Below, in pieces: positions 7,486 to 15,605 of a stretch of 55,454 nt of DNA (the first letter of the stretch is position 1; the number at the start of each line of letters is the position of its first letter). Below the pieces are notes generated by a model. That model searched no databases. It worked only from the letters and a program-made list of their open reading frames with translations, and was not told where the DNA came from. The position numbers were made by a program, and so were the translations under genes. Origin of the DNA: Streptomyces meridianus (lineage in GTDB: Bacteria; Actinomycetota; Actinomycetes; Streptomycetales; Streptomycetaceae); assembly GCF_023703325.1 (NCBI RefSeq), contig NZ_JAMQGM010000020.1:1-55454 (forward strand), read 5' to 3'.

Positions 7486-10142
7486 CAGGCCTCTTCTCCT
7501 CGTGACGTTCTGGGGCTGTTCGTGGGATCGCCCACCGCGGGCGGGCGCCCGTCATCGGCCGCCTGCCGTCCGGCCCGTCCTCCGCTCAGCCAGCCGCTGC
7601 GCAGCGCGGCCATCGTGGCGCGGGCCTGTTCCGGCGAGCGTCCGGTGGCCGGGTCGGCGATGTGCGGGACCCTCCGCGCGGGCCGGTCGGTGGCGTCCCG
7701 GAGTTGCGGGGCAAGGCTCGCCTGCCGCACGCGCTGCGGCAGGGGTGCGGGCCCGCCCGCGGACGGTGCCGGTGCGATGGCCGCATGGCGCGGTCCGGTG
7801 GACGGGGGCCGGGACGGGATGGCCGGAGGGCCCGGCGGGGTGGCCGGGGGCCGGGGCGTGGCGCCGTCCGCCCCGCCGGGACCTCCGCCGGCACCGAGCA
7901 CCGGGCGGTCCCGGGCGGGGGTGAGCGCGGTGCGCGGGGGAACGGAGGGCGGACGGCGGGTCAGGTGGACCGGCCTGTTGCGGGCCGCCGGCTGCGCCGG
8001 TTCCGCTTCCCGACGGGCGGGCGGGCTCTGTTCCCGGGCCGGGGCGCCGGGCTCCACGGCGTTCCCGCCGGCCGCCCCCGCCTGCTGCTGCCGGCCGGGC
8101 TCCTCCTGCTCCAGCAGCCCTTCGGGGACGAGCACGACGGCGGTGACACCGCCGTAGGGGGAACGCCGGAGGGAGACCTGGATGCCGCGCCGGTGGGCGA
8201 GCCGGTTCACCACGAACAGGCCCAGCCGGTCGGTGTCGAGCAGGTCGACCTGGGAGGCGTCCTCGATCTTGCGGTTCGCCTCGGCGAAGGCGTCCTGGCT
8301 CATGCCGAGTCCGCGGTCCTCGATCTCCAGCGCGAGACCGGCGCCGACCCGCTCGCCGCGCACCTGCACCATCGTGTGCGGGGGCGAGAACACCACCGCG
8401 TTCTCCACGAGTTCGGCGACGAGATGGGTGAGGTCCGCCACGGCCGCACCGGAGACGGTGGTGCCCTCGCGGATGTCGACGGCGACCCGGGCGAAGTCCT
8501 CGACCTCCGCCACCGCGGCGCGGACCACGTCGAGCACCGGGACGGGCCTGCGCCAGCCGCGCACCGGGGCCGCGCCGGAAAGGATGATCAGGCTTTCGGC
8601 GTGGCGGCGCATCCGTGTGGTGAGGTGGTCGAGGCGGAAGAGGTCCTCCAGCTCGGCCGGGTTCTCGGTACGCCGTTCCATGGTGTCGAGTAGTTCCAGC
8701 TGGCGGTGCAGCAGCACCTGGCTGCGCCGGGCGAGCTTCACGTAGACGCCGGAGATGCCGCTGAGCACCTCGGCCCGTTCGGCTGCCGCCGTGACGGCGG
8801 CCCGGTGCACGGCGTTGAGGGCCGCGCCGACCTGCCCGATCTCGTCCTCGCCGGGACTGCGGACGGGTGCCTCCGCCTCGACGTCCACCTCCTCGCCGGC
8901 GTGCAACCGCCGCAGGGACTGCGGGAGTCTGCGGCCCGCGAGGTCCAGGGCGGAGTTGCGCATGCCGACCAGTTCGAGGACCAGGCCGCGGCCGATCCGG
9001 ACGGATATCAGCAGGGAGAGCAGCACTCCGGCCAGACCGAGGATCACGGCGATGCCGGAACTTCCGAGCACGTCGAACGCGAACGGGTCGGCGCGGTGGG
9101 CGGCGCTCGTGCCGGCGGAGCGCTCGGCCTTCCGGAGGTCCTGCAGGACGGAGACGGCCGCCTCGTCCCAGGATGCCGGCGCGGCCTGCGGGGCTGCCCG
9201 GCCGGGGCCCGCCGCGATGACGGCGGACTCCACGGTCAGCAGGTCCCGGTACGCCCTGCCGTCCAGAACGGTGCGGACGGCGGTTTCGTCGGCCGGGCGC
9301 AGATCGTCGACGGCGGACCGCAGCAGGGTGCGCCGGGACTCGGCGGCGCCCACGACCAGGCGGTAGCGCGCCGCGGGCATGTGGCCGTCCGCCCGGGCGG
9401 CGCCGACGGCGGCGTCCTCGCGGGCGAGCATCTCCCGGGCGAGGGACAGTTCCCGGACGACGCGGGCTCCGGAGGCGTCCGCGCCGCCGTCACGGCCGGA
9501 TCCGGCACGGTCGACCCCGGTGAGTGCGCCGCCGACGGCGAATCCGAGGTCGATGGTGCGGGTGTAGCGCTCGTAGGCGGTGGTCCAGTCCGTCCGGTCC
9601 GCGGCGATGCTCTCACGCACCTTGCCGAGGCCGTCGGCCGAGCGCGTCAACCGGGCTATGCGGTCAGGCAGTTCGGGGCTGATGTCACCGGTGTCGGCGC
9701 TGCTCGCGTTCACGCCGCGCCGCAGTCCTGCGGCTGCCGCGTCGGTGGCCCGCCCCTGGGTGTTGAGGTTGTCGAGACGCGAGGGGTCCGGGTCCGCCAG
9801 GTAGCGGGCCGCCGCGCTCCGCTCCGTCTGGACCGCGGCCAGGTAGTCACCGACCGGGGCCAGCAGGGTGGCGTTGGCCTCCTTGAAGCGGGCCAGGTCG
9901 GAGACGGTCTGCGCGGTGGTGACCGTGGCGAACGCCCACAGGGCCATCAACGACACCACGGGCACCATCAGAAGGGAGACGACCTTGGCGCGGACGGTCC
10001 TGGGGCGCAGCCTGCCCGGAAGGAGCCCCGGCGCTCCCGGGTGCGCCGACCCTCGGGGGCGCGACGTACGGGTCGGGGCGCCCGGGGTCGCGGGCGGCTC
10101 GTCGTCGTGCCTGCTCTCGGCCGACGCGCGGAATCCACGCAT
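7485..10142 (-). CDS. cvnA: Conservon membrane sensor kinase-like protein CvnA
   Basis: An 885-residue membrane sensor. After a charged cytoplasmic N-terminus, one TM helix (KVVSLLMVPVVSLMALWAFAT) leads into an extracellular nitrate-sensing-type helical domain of about 280 residues. A second TM helix (GIAVILGLAGVLLSLLISV), a HAMP-like stretch and an atypical dimerisation region follow. The GHKL ATPase domain comes next, with its N box in HLVAELVENAVVFSPP and EDRGLGMS. The last 200 or so residues are a disordered Pro/Arg-rich tail. There is no clear phospho-acceptor His box, as usual for CvnA, so signalling is more likely through CvnB-D than through a response regulator. A GAGGAAG Shine-Dalgarno precedes ATG 10142. 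Confidence 0.94.
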   Translation of the reverse strand: MRGFRASAESRHDDEPPATPGAPTRTSRPRGSAHPGAPGLLPGRLRPRTVRAKVVSLLMVPVVSLMALWAFATVTTAQTVSDLARFKEANATLLAPVGDYLAAVQTERSAAARYLADPDPSRLDNLNTQGRATDAAAAGLRRGVNASSADTGDISPELPDRIARLTRSADGLGKVRESIAADRTDWTTAYERYTRTIDLGFAVGGALTGVDRAGSGRDGGADASGARVVRELSLAREMLAREDAAVGAARADGHMPAARYRLVVGAAESRRTLLRSAVDDLRPADETAVRTVLDGRAYRDLLTVESAVIAAGPGRAAPQAAPASWDEAAVSVLQDLRKAERSAGTSAAHRADPFAFDVLGSSGIAVILGLAGVLLSLLISVRIGRGLVLELVGMRNSALDLAGRRLPQSLRRLHAGEEVDVEAEAPVRSPGEDEIGQVGAALNAVHRAAVTAAAERAEVLSGISGVYVKLARRSQVLLHRQLELLDTMERRTENPAELEDLFRLDHLTTRMRRHAESLIILSGAAPVRGWRRPVPVLDVVRAAVAEVEDFARVAVDIREGTTVSGAAVADLTHLVAELVENAVVFSPPHTMVQVRGERVGAGLALEIEDRGLGMSQDAFAEANRKIEDASQVDLLDTDRLGLFVVNRLAHRRGIQVSLRRSPYGGVTAVVLVPEGLLEQEEPGRQQQAGAAGGNAVEPGAPAREQSPPARREAEPAQPAARNRPVHLTRRPPSVPPRTALTPARDRPVLGAGGGPGGADGATPRPPATPPGPPAIPSRPPSTGPRHAAIAPAPSAGGPAPLPQRVRQASLAPQLRDATDRPARRVPHIADPATGRSPEQARATMAALRSGWLSGGRAGRQAADDGRPPAVGDPTNSPRTSRGEEA

Positions 10143-10193
10143 GACTTCCTCGATCGGTGGTGGGGGTTCGTGCAGGCGGGGACGCGGGCAGGT

Positions 10194-10991
10194 TCAGGGC
10201 CCGGTCATCGTGATGCCGCGCGCTTCGACGTCGTGCAGGCGCCGCATGGCCGCTTCCGCCTCACGGCGCTGCTGCGCGGTCGGGGACAGGGCGACGAAGG
10301 CCGAGGTCAGGAACAGGAAGGAACCCAGGACCACGGTGAGCGGGAAGATGAACTCGGTGGCGGTGGCTCCGGGGAGCGCCGCCCCGCTCGGCGTCGGGTG
10401 CACGGTCGCGGCGGCCATGCCGGTGTAGTGCATGCTGCTGACGGCGAGGCCCATGACGAGGGACGCGACGGTAGCGCCCGCGGTGCTGTGGACGGTGAGC
10501 GCCGCCCACAGCGCGGCCGTGGCGGCGACGACCGCGATCAGCACGGACAGGCCCACGATCAGCGGCGAGTAGGAGATCTCGCCGTGCAGCCGCAGGGCGG
10601 CCATGCCGATGTAGTGCATGGCGGCGACGCCGAGTCCGGTGCCCAGTCCGCCCATCAGCAGGGACCGGGTGCGGGAGCGGGCGTGGCCGACCACGAACGT
10701 GCCCGCGCCCACGACGACGACGGCCACGACCAGGCTCAGGACGGTCAGCGGTACGTCGTAGCGGATCGCGGTCCCGGGGACGGCGAAGCCGAGCATGGCG
10801 ACGAAGTGCATGGTCCAGATGCCCGAGCCGATGGCAACGGCTGCGCTCAGCAGCCAGTTTCTGCGGGCCTGCCCCTCGGACGCGAGGGCCCGGACCGTGC
10901 AGCGCAGTCCGAGTGCCGCTCCGACGCATGCCATGACGTAGGACAGCACGGGCGTCAGCCACCCGTAACTCAGGTGATGCATTCCCCCCAC
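10194..10991 (-). CDS. MHYT-domain integral membrane sensor
   Basis: A 265-residue, roughly seven-helix membrane protein with MHYT repeats: WTMHFVAML, AAMHYIGM and SSMHYTGM. The His/Met residues are thought to bind a metal, probably copper, and sense O2, CO or NO. No GGDEF or EAL output domain is attached, so it is a stand-alone sensor. It lies 51 bp upstream of cvnA on the same strand, suggesting it feeds a signal into the conservon. GTG 10991 is preceded by GGAGGAGG four bases upstream; ATG 10982, three codons later, is the alternative. Confidence 0.88.
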   Translation of the reverse strand: MGGMHHLSYGWLTPVLSYVMACVGAALGLRCTVRALASEGQARRNWLLSAAVAIGSGIWTMHFVAMLGFAVPGTAIRYDVPLTVLSLVVAVVVVGAGTFVVGHARSRTRSLLMGGLGTGLGVAAMHYIGMAALRLHGEISYSPLIVGLSVLIAVVAATAALWAALTVHSTAGATVASLVMGLAVSSMHYTGMAAATVHPTPSGAALPGATATEFIFPLTVVLGSFLFLTSAFVALSPTAQQRREAEAAMRRLHDVEARGITMTGP

Positions 10992-11734
10992 GGGGCCTCC
11001 TCCCGGCCGGTGACTCTGGGGCGACGGACGCTAACACAGGAATTACACATGTGCTTGACCGTCCTTCACATTTCCATCCCGCATTCTCCGCTACCGATCG
11101 GTATACCCGCAGTAACCAAACCTCTCCCGCCCGGCCCGCACTTACGGCTTCAGGGGAATCGGGCGACAACAACTCCGCGTGCCGAATTGCCCGTTGGGGA
11201 AATCGGACACGGCGCGAGAGCAGCCTCCGCCGGGACGCCCCGGACAACGCCGGGAAAAATTTCCCCGGCCCACTCGGAACCCGGAGACGAGCAGGGGGAA
11301 ATCACCCACCAAAAGCCCCGGACCGGCAGCAAATCGCCGCATTACCGAATCACCCCGGCCGGATACACGCAGAGCGACAGGGTGGGGGGCGGCGAAAGGC
11401 AGAGCGCCCCGCTTCCGGCGACATGCGCCGCAAACACCGCAGCCGGCCGGACCCGACCCTCGGGAAACACGCGCACCCGCACCGTGCCCCGAAGTGCGAC
11501 AGGCGCGGCCGATCCGGAATCTCCGGACAACGGAACCGGCGCCACGGCGGCGGAATGCCCGACGGATCATCACGAAAAGGTTTCGGGCAATTCGAACATC
11601 GGCCTTCACAGGAGCACCACACCTTGGCTACCGTGCTCGCCCAGGCGGCCCGGATCCCGTCGGCGAGAGCGTCGGCACGGGCGGCCCCGCCGAGTCCGGC
11701 CCTGCCCACCGCGGCACCCGGAGCCGGGGACCCA
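10992..11734. other. Long intergenic region between the MHYT and NlpC/P60 genes
   Basis: These 743 bp hold no gene I can support; open frames here have mixed third-position composition. The first 120 bp are comparatively AT-rich and should hold the promoter of the MHYT-conservon operon. They contain a perfect 12-bp palindrome TACCGATCGGTA at 11092-11103, which resembles TetR-type operators. GGGAAA-AA-TTTCCC is at 11252-11265. A possible promoter for the riboswitch transcript is TTCACA at 11605-11610 with TACCGT at 11629-11634 (18-bp spacer). The transcript leader upstream of the aptamer would then be about 95 nt. Confidence 0.5.
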
Positions 11735-11850
11735 CAACGCAACACCCGGGGTGAATCGGTCCGCGACGCGCGTCAGCGCAGGACCGTAGGGCAGCCTTCC
11801 GATCGCCCGAACCCGACAGCTAACCCGGTAGGCGGTCCACGGAAGGAGTC
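11735..11850 (+). promoter_or_regulatory. Cyclic di-AMP riboswitch (ydaO/yuaA type)
   Basis: The sequence carries hallmark blocks of the ydaO class. These are GGGTGAATCGGTCC at 11749-11762, GGACCGTAGGGCAGC at 11781-11795, then CGCCCGAACCCGACAGC and TAACCCGGTAGGCGG at 11804-11835. GGTCC (11758-11762) pairs with GGACC (11781-11785). CCTTCCG (11795-11801) pairs with CGGAAGG (11840-11846), which is also the Shine-Dalgarno of the following gene. In actinomycetes this riboswitch class typically precedes cell-wall hydrolase genes, and that is the case here. Ligand binding would be expected to reduce expression, plausibly at translation. The 5' boundary is approximate. Confidence 0.92.
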
Positions 11851-11857
11851 GCCTGCC

Positions 11858-12973
11858 TTGGCGTCGCACCGCAAACCGCGGCCCCGGATACTCGGGCCCT
11901 CGAGCCCGTCCGGTTCATCCGGGTTGTCCGGAACCTGTCGCACCGCCGTCGGCCTCACCTCGGCCGCGCTCGCCACCGTCACCCTGATCGGCAACAACGC
12001 GAGCGCCGCTCCGGAGGCTCCCCAGCGCCCGTCCCTGCGGGACGTGCAGAAGAAGGTGGACAAGCTCTACCGCGAGGCCGGGGCTGCCACCCAGAAGTAC
12101 AACGCGGCCAAGGAGCGGACCCGCGAGCAGCGGGCCGAGGTCGACAAGCTGCTCGACGAAGTCGCCCGGCGCACCGACAAGGTCAATACGGCCCGGCGGA
12201 CCCTCGGCGAGTACGCCGCCGCCCAGTACCGTTCCGGCGGCCTGGCGTCGACGGCCACCCTGATGCTGGCGGAGAACCCGCAGGGCTACTTCGACCAGAC
12301 GCATCTGATGGGCCGGATGACCGAACGGCAGCAGCACGCGGTCCGGGAGTACCGGGACCAGCAGCAGGAGGCGTCGGTCAAGCGCGGGCAGGCGTCGGCA
12401 AGTCTGAGCCGGCTGACCGACGCCCAGGAGAAGCTGCGGACGAGCAAGCAGACGGTCCGGACGAAGCTGACCGAGGCGCGCGAGACCCTGGCGAAGCTGA
12501 CCGCCGAGGAGAAGGCGCGGCTCGCGGCGATCGAACGCAAGAAGCGGGCCGAGGCCAAGCGCAAGGCGGCCGAACTGGAGCGGCAGCAGGCACAGCAGTC
12601 CGGCTCGGCCGGCGGTTCGTACTCCGCGCAGGCGGAGAAGGCCATCGCGTTCGCTCGCGCCCAGATCGGCAAGCCGTACGTGTGGGGCGCGACCGGCCCG
12701 AGCTCCTACGACTGCTCGGGGCTGACCCAGGCGGCGTGGAAGGCCGCGGGCATCTCGCTGCCGCGCACCACCTGGGACCAGGTGAAGGTGGGGACACGGG
12801 TCGCGACCTCGGACCTCGAGCCGGGTGACCTCGTCTTCTTCTACAGCGACATCAGCCACGTCGGGCTGTACATCGGCAACGGCCAGATGATCCACGCCCC
12901 GAAGCCGGGGGCCGACGTCCGCACCGAGTCGATCACGTACATGCCGATCTACGGCAGCGTCCGGCCGTCCTGA
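11858..12973 (+). CDS. NlpC/P60 cell-wall endopeptidase (RipA-like), riboswitch controlled
   Basis: A 371-residue secreted D,L-endopeptidase. An N-terminal signal segment (LTSAALATVTLIGNNASAAP) is followed by a long Glu/Lys/Arg/Gln coiled coil (residues of about 50-245). The NlpC/P60 (C40) domain has catalytic Cys286 in YDCSGL and His334 in SHVGLYIG. The start is TTG 11858, 9 bp after GGAAGGAG, giving ASHRKPRPR after the initiator. A longer in-frame extension exists but would run through the riboswitch, so I reject it. The neighbouring gene at 15606 is a close paralogue without this riboswitch. It presumably cleaves between D-Glu and mDAP during growth, germination or division. Confidence 0.95.
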   Translation: MASHRKPRPRILGPSSPSGSSGLSGTCRTAVGLTSAALATVTLIGNNASAAPEAPQRPSLRDVQKKVDKLYREAGAATQKYNAAKERTREQRAEVDKLLDEVARRTDKVNTARRTLGEYAAAQYRSGGLASTATLMLAENPQGYFDQTHLMGRMTERQQHAVREYRDQQQEASVKRGQASASLSRLTDAQEKLRTSKQTVRTKLTEARETLAKLTAEEKARLAAIERKKRAEAKRKAAELERQQAQQSGSAGGSYSAQAEKAIAFARAQIGKPYVWGATGPSSYDCSGLTQAAWKAAGISLPRTTWDQVKVGTRVATSDLEPGDLVFFYSDISHVGLYIGNGQMIHAPKPGADVRTESITYMPIYGSVRPS

Positions 12974-13035
12974 CCGCTTCGGCCGTACGGCCGGCCGACC
13001 CCCCGGCCGTGCGGCAGCACCGTGCGTCAACCACA

Positions 13036-13076
13036 TGCCGAGTGCCCCGCCGGATCCGCCGGCGGGGCACTCGGCA
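13036..13076. terminator. Bidirectional terminator between NlpC/P60 and NUDIX genes
   Basis: A perfect 17-bp inverted repeat (13036-13052 with 13060-13076, TGCCGAGTGCCCCGCCG arm) encloses a 7-nt loop. It lies 63 bp after the NlpC/P60 stop and 3 bp beyond the NUDIX stop on the other strand, so it can serve both convergent genes. Confidence 0.85.
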
Positions 13077-13078
13077 CG

Positions 13079-13567
13079 TCACGGTCGTCCGGCCCGTCCC
13101 GACAGCAGTGCGCTGCGGTGGAATGCGAGCGCCCGGTCGACCAGGCCCACCCGCTCCAGTTCGGAAACCTCGTCCAGGCCGATCCAGGCCGCCAGGTCGG
13201 TGCTGCCGTCGATCTCGTGCCGGAGTTCGCCACCGATCACACGGACCTCGTAGACGATCCTCAGGCCGTGGAAGTCGTCGCCCCTCACGGAGGGGCTGCT
13301 GCGGTAGGAGTCGATTCCGAGCAGCCGCTCGACCCGCACCCGGAAGCCGGTCTCCTCCTCCACCTCGCGCACCACCGCGTCGAGGGGGTCCTCGCCGTGC
13401 TCGAGCCCGCCGCCGGGCATGGTCCAGCGCGAGGGCTCCGCGTGCTCCGAGGGCAGCAACCGCGCCAGCAGCACCTGCCCGTCGCGCACGCACACCCCGT
13501 ACGCCGCCACCCGGAGCCTCTGCCGGAGCCGGTCCTGCCCGTCGGCCGTCCCGTCCACCGCCGTCAT
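13079..13567 (-). CDS. NUDIX hydrolase
   Basis: A 162-residue NUDIX pyrophosphohydrolase. The NUDIX box is GGGLEHGEDPLDAVVREVEE followed by ETGF, which fits Gx5Ex7REUxEExGU with the metal-binding glutamates present. It starts MTAVDGTADGQDRLRQRLRVAAYGVCV and ends in an Arg/Gly-rich tail. ATG 13567 has a GGAGG 7 bp upstream. The substrate (nucleoside diphosphate derivative, ADP-ribose and so on) cannot be told from the motif. It is transcribed away from the DUF2235 gene. Confidence 0.9.
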   Translation of the reverse strand: MTAVDGTADGQDRLRQRLRVAAYGVCVRDGQVLLARLLPSEHAEPSRWTMPGGGLEHGEDPLDAVVREVEEETGFRVRVERLLGIDSYRSSPSVRGDDFHGLRIVYEVRVIGGELRHEIDGSTDLAAWIGLDEVSELERVGLVDRALAFHRSALLSGRAGRP

Positions 13568-13674
13568 GGGGCGTCCTCCCCAAGTCCGTTGCTCCGCACG
13601 CCGCGTGCGGGAGGTGGGGATCATCGCACGGCGCGCGCGAGGTGTGGCAGCCCGAACCGGCGGGGCTGTTCCAC

Positions 13675-13702
13675 TTGTCCGACCGGCCCCGGCAACTAGG
13701 CT
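13675..13702 (+). promoter_or_regulatory. HrdB-like promoter for the DUF2235 gene
   Basis: TTGTCC at 13675-13680 and TAGGCT at 13697-13702 are separated by 16 bp, a good match to the principal sigma consensus TTGACn/TAgrrT. Transcription would start near 13709, leaving a 5' leader of about 180 nt before ATG 13892. I see no recognised RNA element in that leader. Confidence 0.55.
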
Positions 13703-13891
13703 GGAATGAGGCGGACATCGGCGCCCCAGGGTGCCGGGAGCGGCCGTACAGCGACCCGGTGGCGTGGGCCCGCCGGGCTCCGGTCCCGTGCACCGGCAGG
13801 GCGCGCGTTCCCCCGGGCGCTCCCCGCGCCCTCCTCCCGCGGCCCGGTCCTCGGCCGGCGGGACCCCACGCACGCGGACGAGGAGAGATCC

Positions 13892-14953
13892 ATGTCGAAG
13901 CGTTTGGTGATCTGCTGCGACGGCACGTGGAACCGCGCGGACCAGCCGGAGCCGACCAACGTGGTCCGGATCAAGGACGCGCTGGCCCCGAAGGGGACTG
14001 ACGGTCTGGAGCAGCGCGTGCACTACAACCCGGGTGTCGGGACGCGCCGTTGGGAGATGCTGCGCGGAGGCGCGTTCGGGTTCGGTCTGTCGGAGGATGT
14101 CCGCAGCGTCTACCGCTTCCTCGTCGAGGCGTTCGATCCGGGCGACGAACTGTTCTTCTTCGGGTTCAGCCGGGGCGCGTACACCGCGCGCAGCGCGGTC
14201 GGCCTGGTGCGCAACTGCGGGATCCTGCGGCGCGAGCACTCCGGCAGGGTGGACGAGGCCTACGAGCTCTACCGGAGCAAGCGAACCGCGGACAAACCGC
14301 GCGGCGAGGAGGCCGAGCGCTTCCGGAGCAGCTACGCGCATGCGACCCCGGTCCACTTCGTCGGTGCCTGGGACACCGTCGGCGCCCTGGGCATCCCGGT
14401 CCCGAGGGGGGCGCTGCTCGCCCCGCTGGCCCGTCGGCTGAACCGGCGCTGGGCCTTCCACGACACGGAGTTGAGCAGCCACGTGAAGGCTGCCTTCCAG
14501 GCGCTGGCGATCGACGAGAAGCGCGGCCCGTTCGAGCCGACGATCTGGACGCCCCGCGACGGCGCGCCCGGCCAGCGGCGGGAGCAGGTGTGGTTCAGCG
14601 GTGTGCACTCCGACGTCGGCGGCGGCCTGGCCCGGCACGCGCTGGCGGACGTCAGCCTCGCGTGGATGGCCGACTGCGCCCGCGACTGCGGTCTCGCGTT
14701 CGCGCAGGACGCGTTCCGGGACGCGGCGCCGGACCCGTGCGGACCGCTGCACGCGTCACGGACCGGCCTGTGGCGGCTGCTCCGCCCGTACGTACGGCAG
14801 CTCGGGGTCAAGGACCCCGCTTGCGAGTTCGCGGCGTCGAGCGCGCTCGAGCGGACGGAGAAGCTGTCCGGGTACCGGCCGGCGAACCTGGCCCGCTATC
14901 TCGAGGATCCGGAGAACGCCGGACGCATCCGCCCCGTCCGCCTCAGCGGCTGA
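13892..14953 (+). CDS. DUF2235 alpha/beta hydrolase family protein
   Basis: A 353-residue DUF2235 protein beginning MSKRLVICCDGTWNRADQPEPTNV, the classic family start. The nucleophile elbow GFSRGAYTAR (GxSxG) is near residue 92. VWFSGVHSDVGGG (His-Asp) and AWDTVGALG are also typical. Relatives include type VI secretion phospholipase effectors, but this actinomycete copy has no signal peptide and no secretion-system neighbours, so it is probably a cytoplasmic lipase or esterase of unknown substrate. ATG 13892 follows AGGAGAG by 4 bp. The next gene converges 46 bp downstream. Confidence 0.9.
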   Translation: MSKRLVICCDGTWNRADQPEPTNVVRIKDALAPKGTDGLEQRVHYNPGVGTRRWEMLRGGAFGFGLSEDVRSVYRFLVEAFDPGDELFFFGFSRGAYTARSAVGLVRNCGILRREHSGRVDEAYELYRSKRTADKPRGEEAERFRSSYAHATPVHFVGAWDTVGALGIPVPRGALLAPLARRLNRRWAFHDTELSSHVKAAFQALAIDEKRGPFEPTIWTPRDGAPGQRREQVWFSGVHSDVGGGLARHALADVSLAWMADCARDCGLAFAQDAFRDAAPDPCGPLHASRTGLWRLLRPYVRQLGVKDPACEFAASSALERTEKLSGYRPANLARYLEDPENAGRIRPVRLSG

Positions 14954-14999
14954 GTCCGCCCGGGGCCGGGTCGGGGATGCTCCCGGCGGCGCCGTCCGG

Positions 15000-15353
15000 T
15001 CAGACCCAGAGGACGGCGTTGAAGATGTTGGCGGTGGTGAGGGCGCCGACCGTGACGAAGGCGGCCTTGTCGACCGTCTCCTCGTCCCGCTTCACGTAGA
15101 CGAGTCCGAGGATGACGATCAGCAGGGCGAGCTTCACGCCGATCTTGATGTTGTTCACGGGGTCGTCGGCGGCCTGGTTCAGCCCGACCAGCACCATGCC
15201 GGTGACCAGCATGGTGAGGGCACCGTGCAGCATCCCCGGGGTGAACCGCGCGGTGCCGGCGCCCATCGCCTTCAGCTGGGCGAGGAAGCCGCCGAGCAGC
15301 GCGGCGATGCCGATGACGTGCAGACCGACGAAGACATGCGTGAGGGCGTCCAT
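15000..15353 (-). CDS. Small integral membrane protein (four predicted helices)
   Basis: A 117-residue hydrophobic protein, mostly helices: THVFVGLHVIGIAALLGGFLA, MLHGALTMLVTGMVLVGL, IKIGVKLALLIVILGLVYV and AAFVTVGALTTANIFNAVLWV. A short charged segment, KRDEETVD, separates the last two. It begins MDALTHVFVGLH. The His residues in helices 1 and 2 (HVFVGLHV, MLHGAL) are compatible with haem or metal binding, as in CopD or cytochrome b561-like folds, but this is not proven. It is a single gene convergent with DUF2235. I cannot name a function. Confidence 0.82.
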   Translation of the reverse strand: MDALTHVFVGLHVIGIAALLGGFLAQLKAMGAGTARFTPGMLHGALTMLVTGMVLVGLNQAADDPVNNIKIGVKLALLIVILGLVYVKRDEETVDKAAFVTVGALTTANIFNAVLWV

Positions 15354-15605
15354 GCCCGGAGCCTAGCCCCGCCCATATCATCGGCCCGCACCCAGGTGGA
15401 GCTCACTTCCTCGCATCGGTCAGAGCAGCGTCATATGCCGGTGCAGCAACTCGACTTCATCGGTCGCTTCCGGTCGCGAATCGACGCAGGTCGTCCAGTC
15501 CCGCTCATTCCGTCACCGACCTGTGACGTGCGGGCCTAGCGTCCTCGTCCAGCGGTACCGGAACCGGGCCGTCCTCGTGATGCAGGGAAGGAAGTGACGG
15601 CCGCC
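15354..15605 (+). promoter_or_regulatory. Promoter region of second NlpC/P60 gene with inverted repeat
   Basis: In this 252-bp gap there is no gene. A perfect inverted repeat CGTCACCGACCTGTGACG (15511-15528, 6-bp arms) lies just upstream of a TAGCGT -10-like hexamer at 15537-15542, so it would overlap the -35 region. The GTCAC/GTGAC arms resemble sites of cell-wall regulators such as MtrA or Crp, but the assignment is uncertain. Unlike the paralogue at 11858, no riboswitch consensus is present. A strong GGGAAGGAA precedes the gene. Confidence 0.45.

Noticed and set aside
11051..11857. N-terminal extension of the first NlpC/P60 gene
   Set aside because: The in-frame extension would cross the c-di-AMP aptamer; TTG 11858 with GGAAGGAG fits the family start.
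15354..15605. Second c-di-AMP riboswitch upstream of the 15606 NlpC/P60 gene
   Set aside because: The conserved ydaO blocks (GTAGGGCAGC, CCCGACAGCTAACC) are absent.
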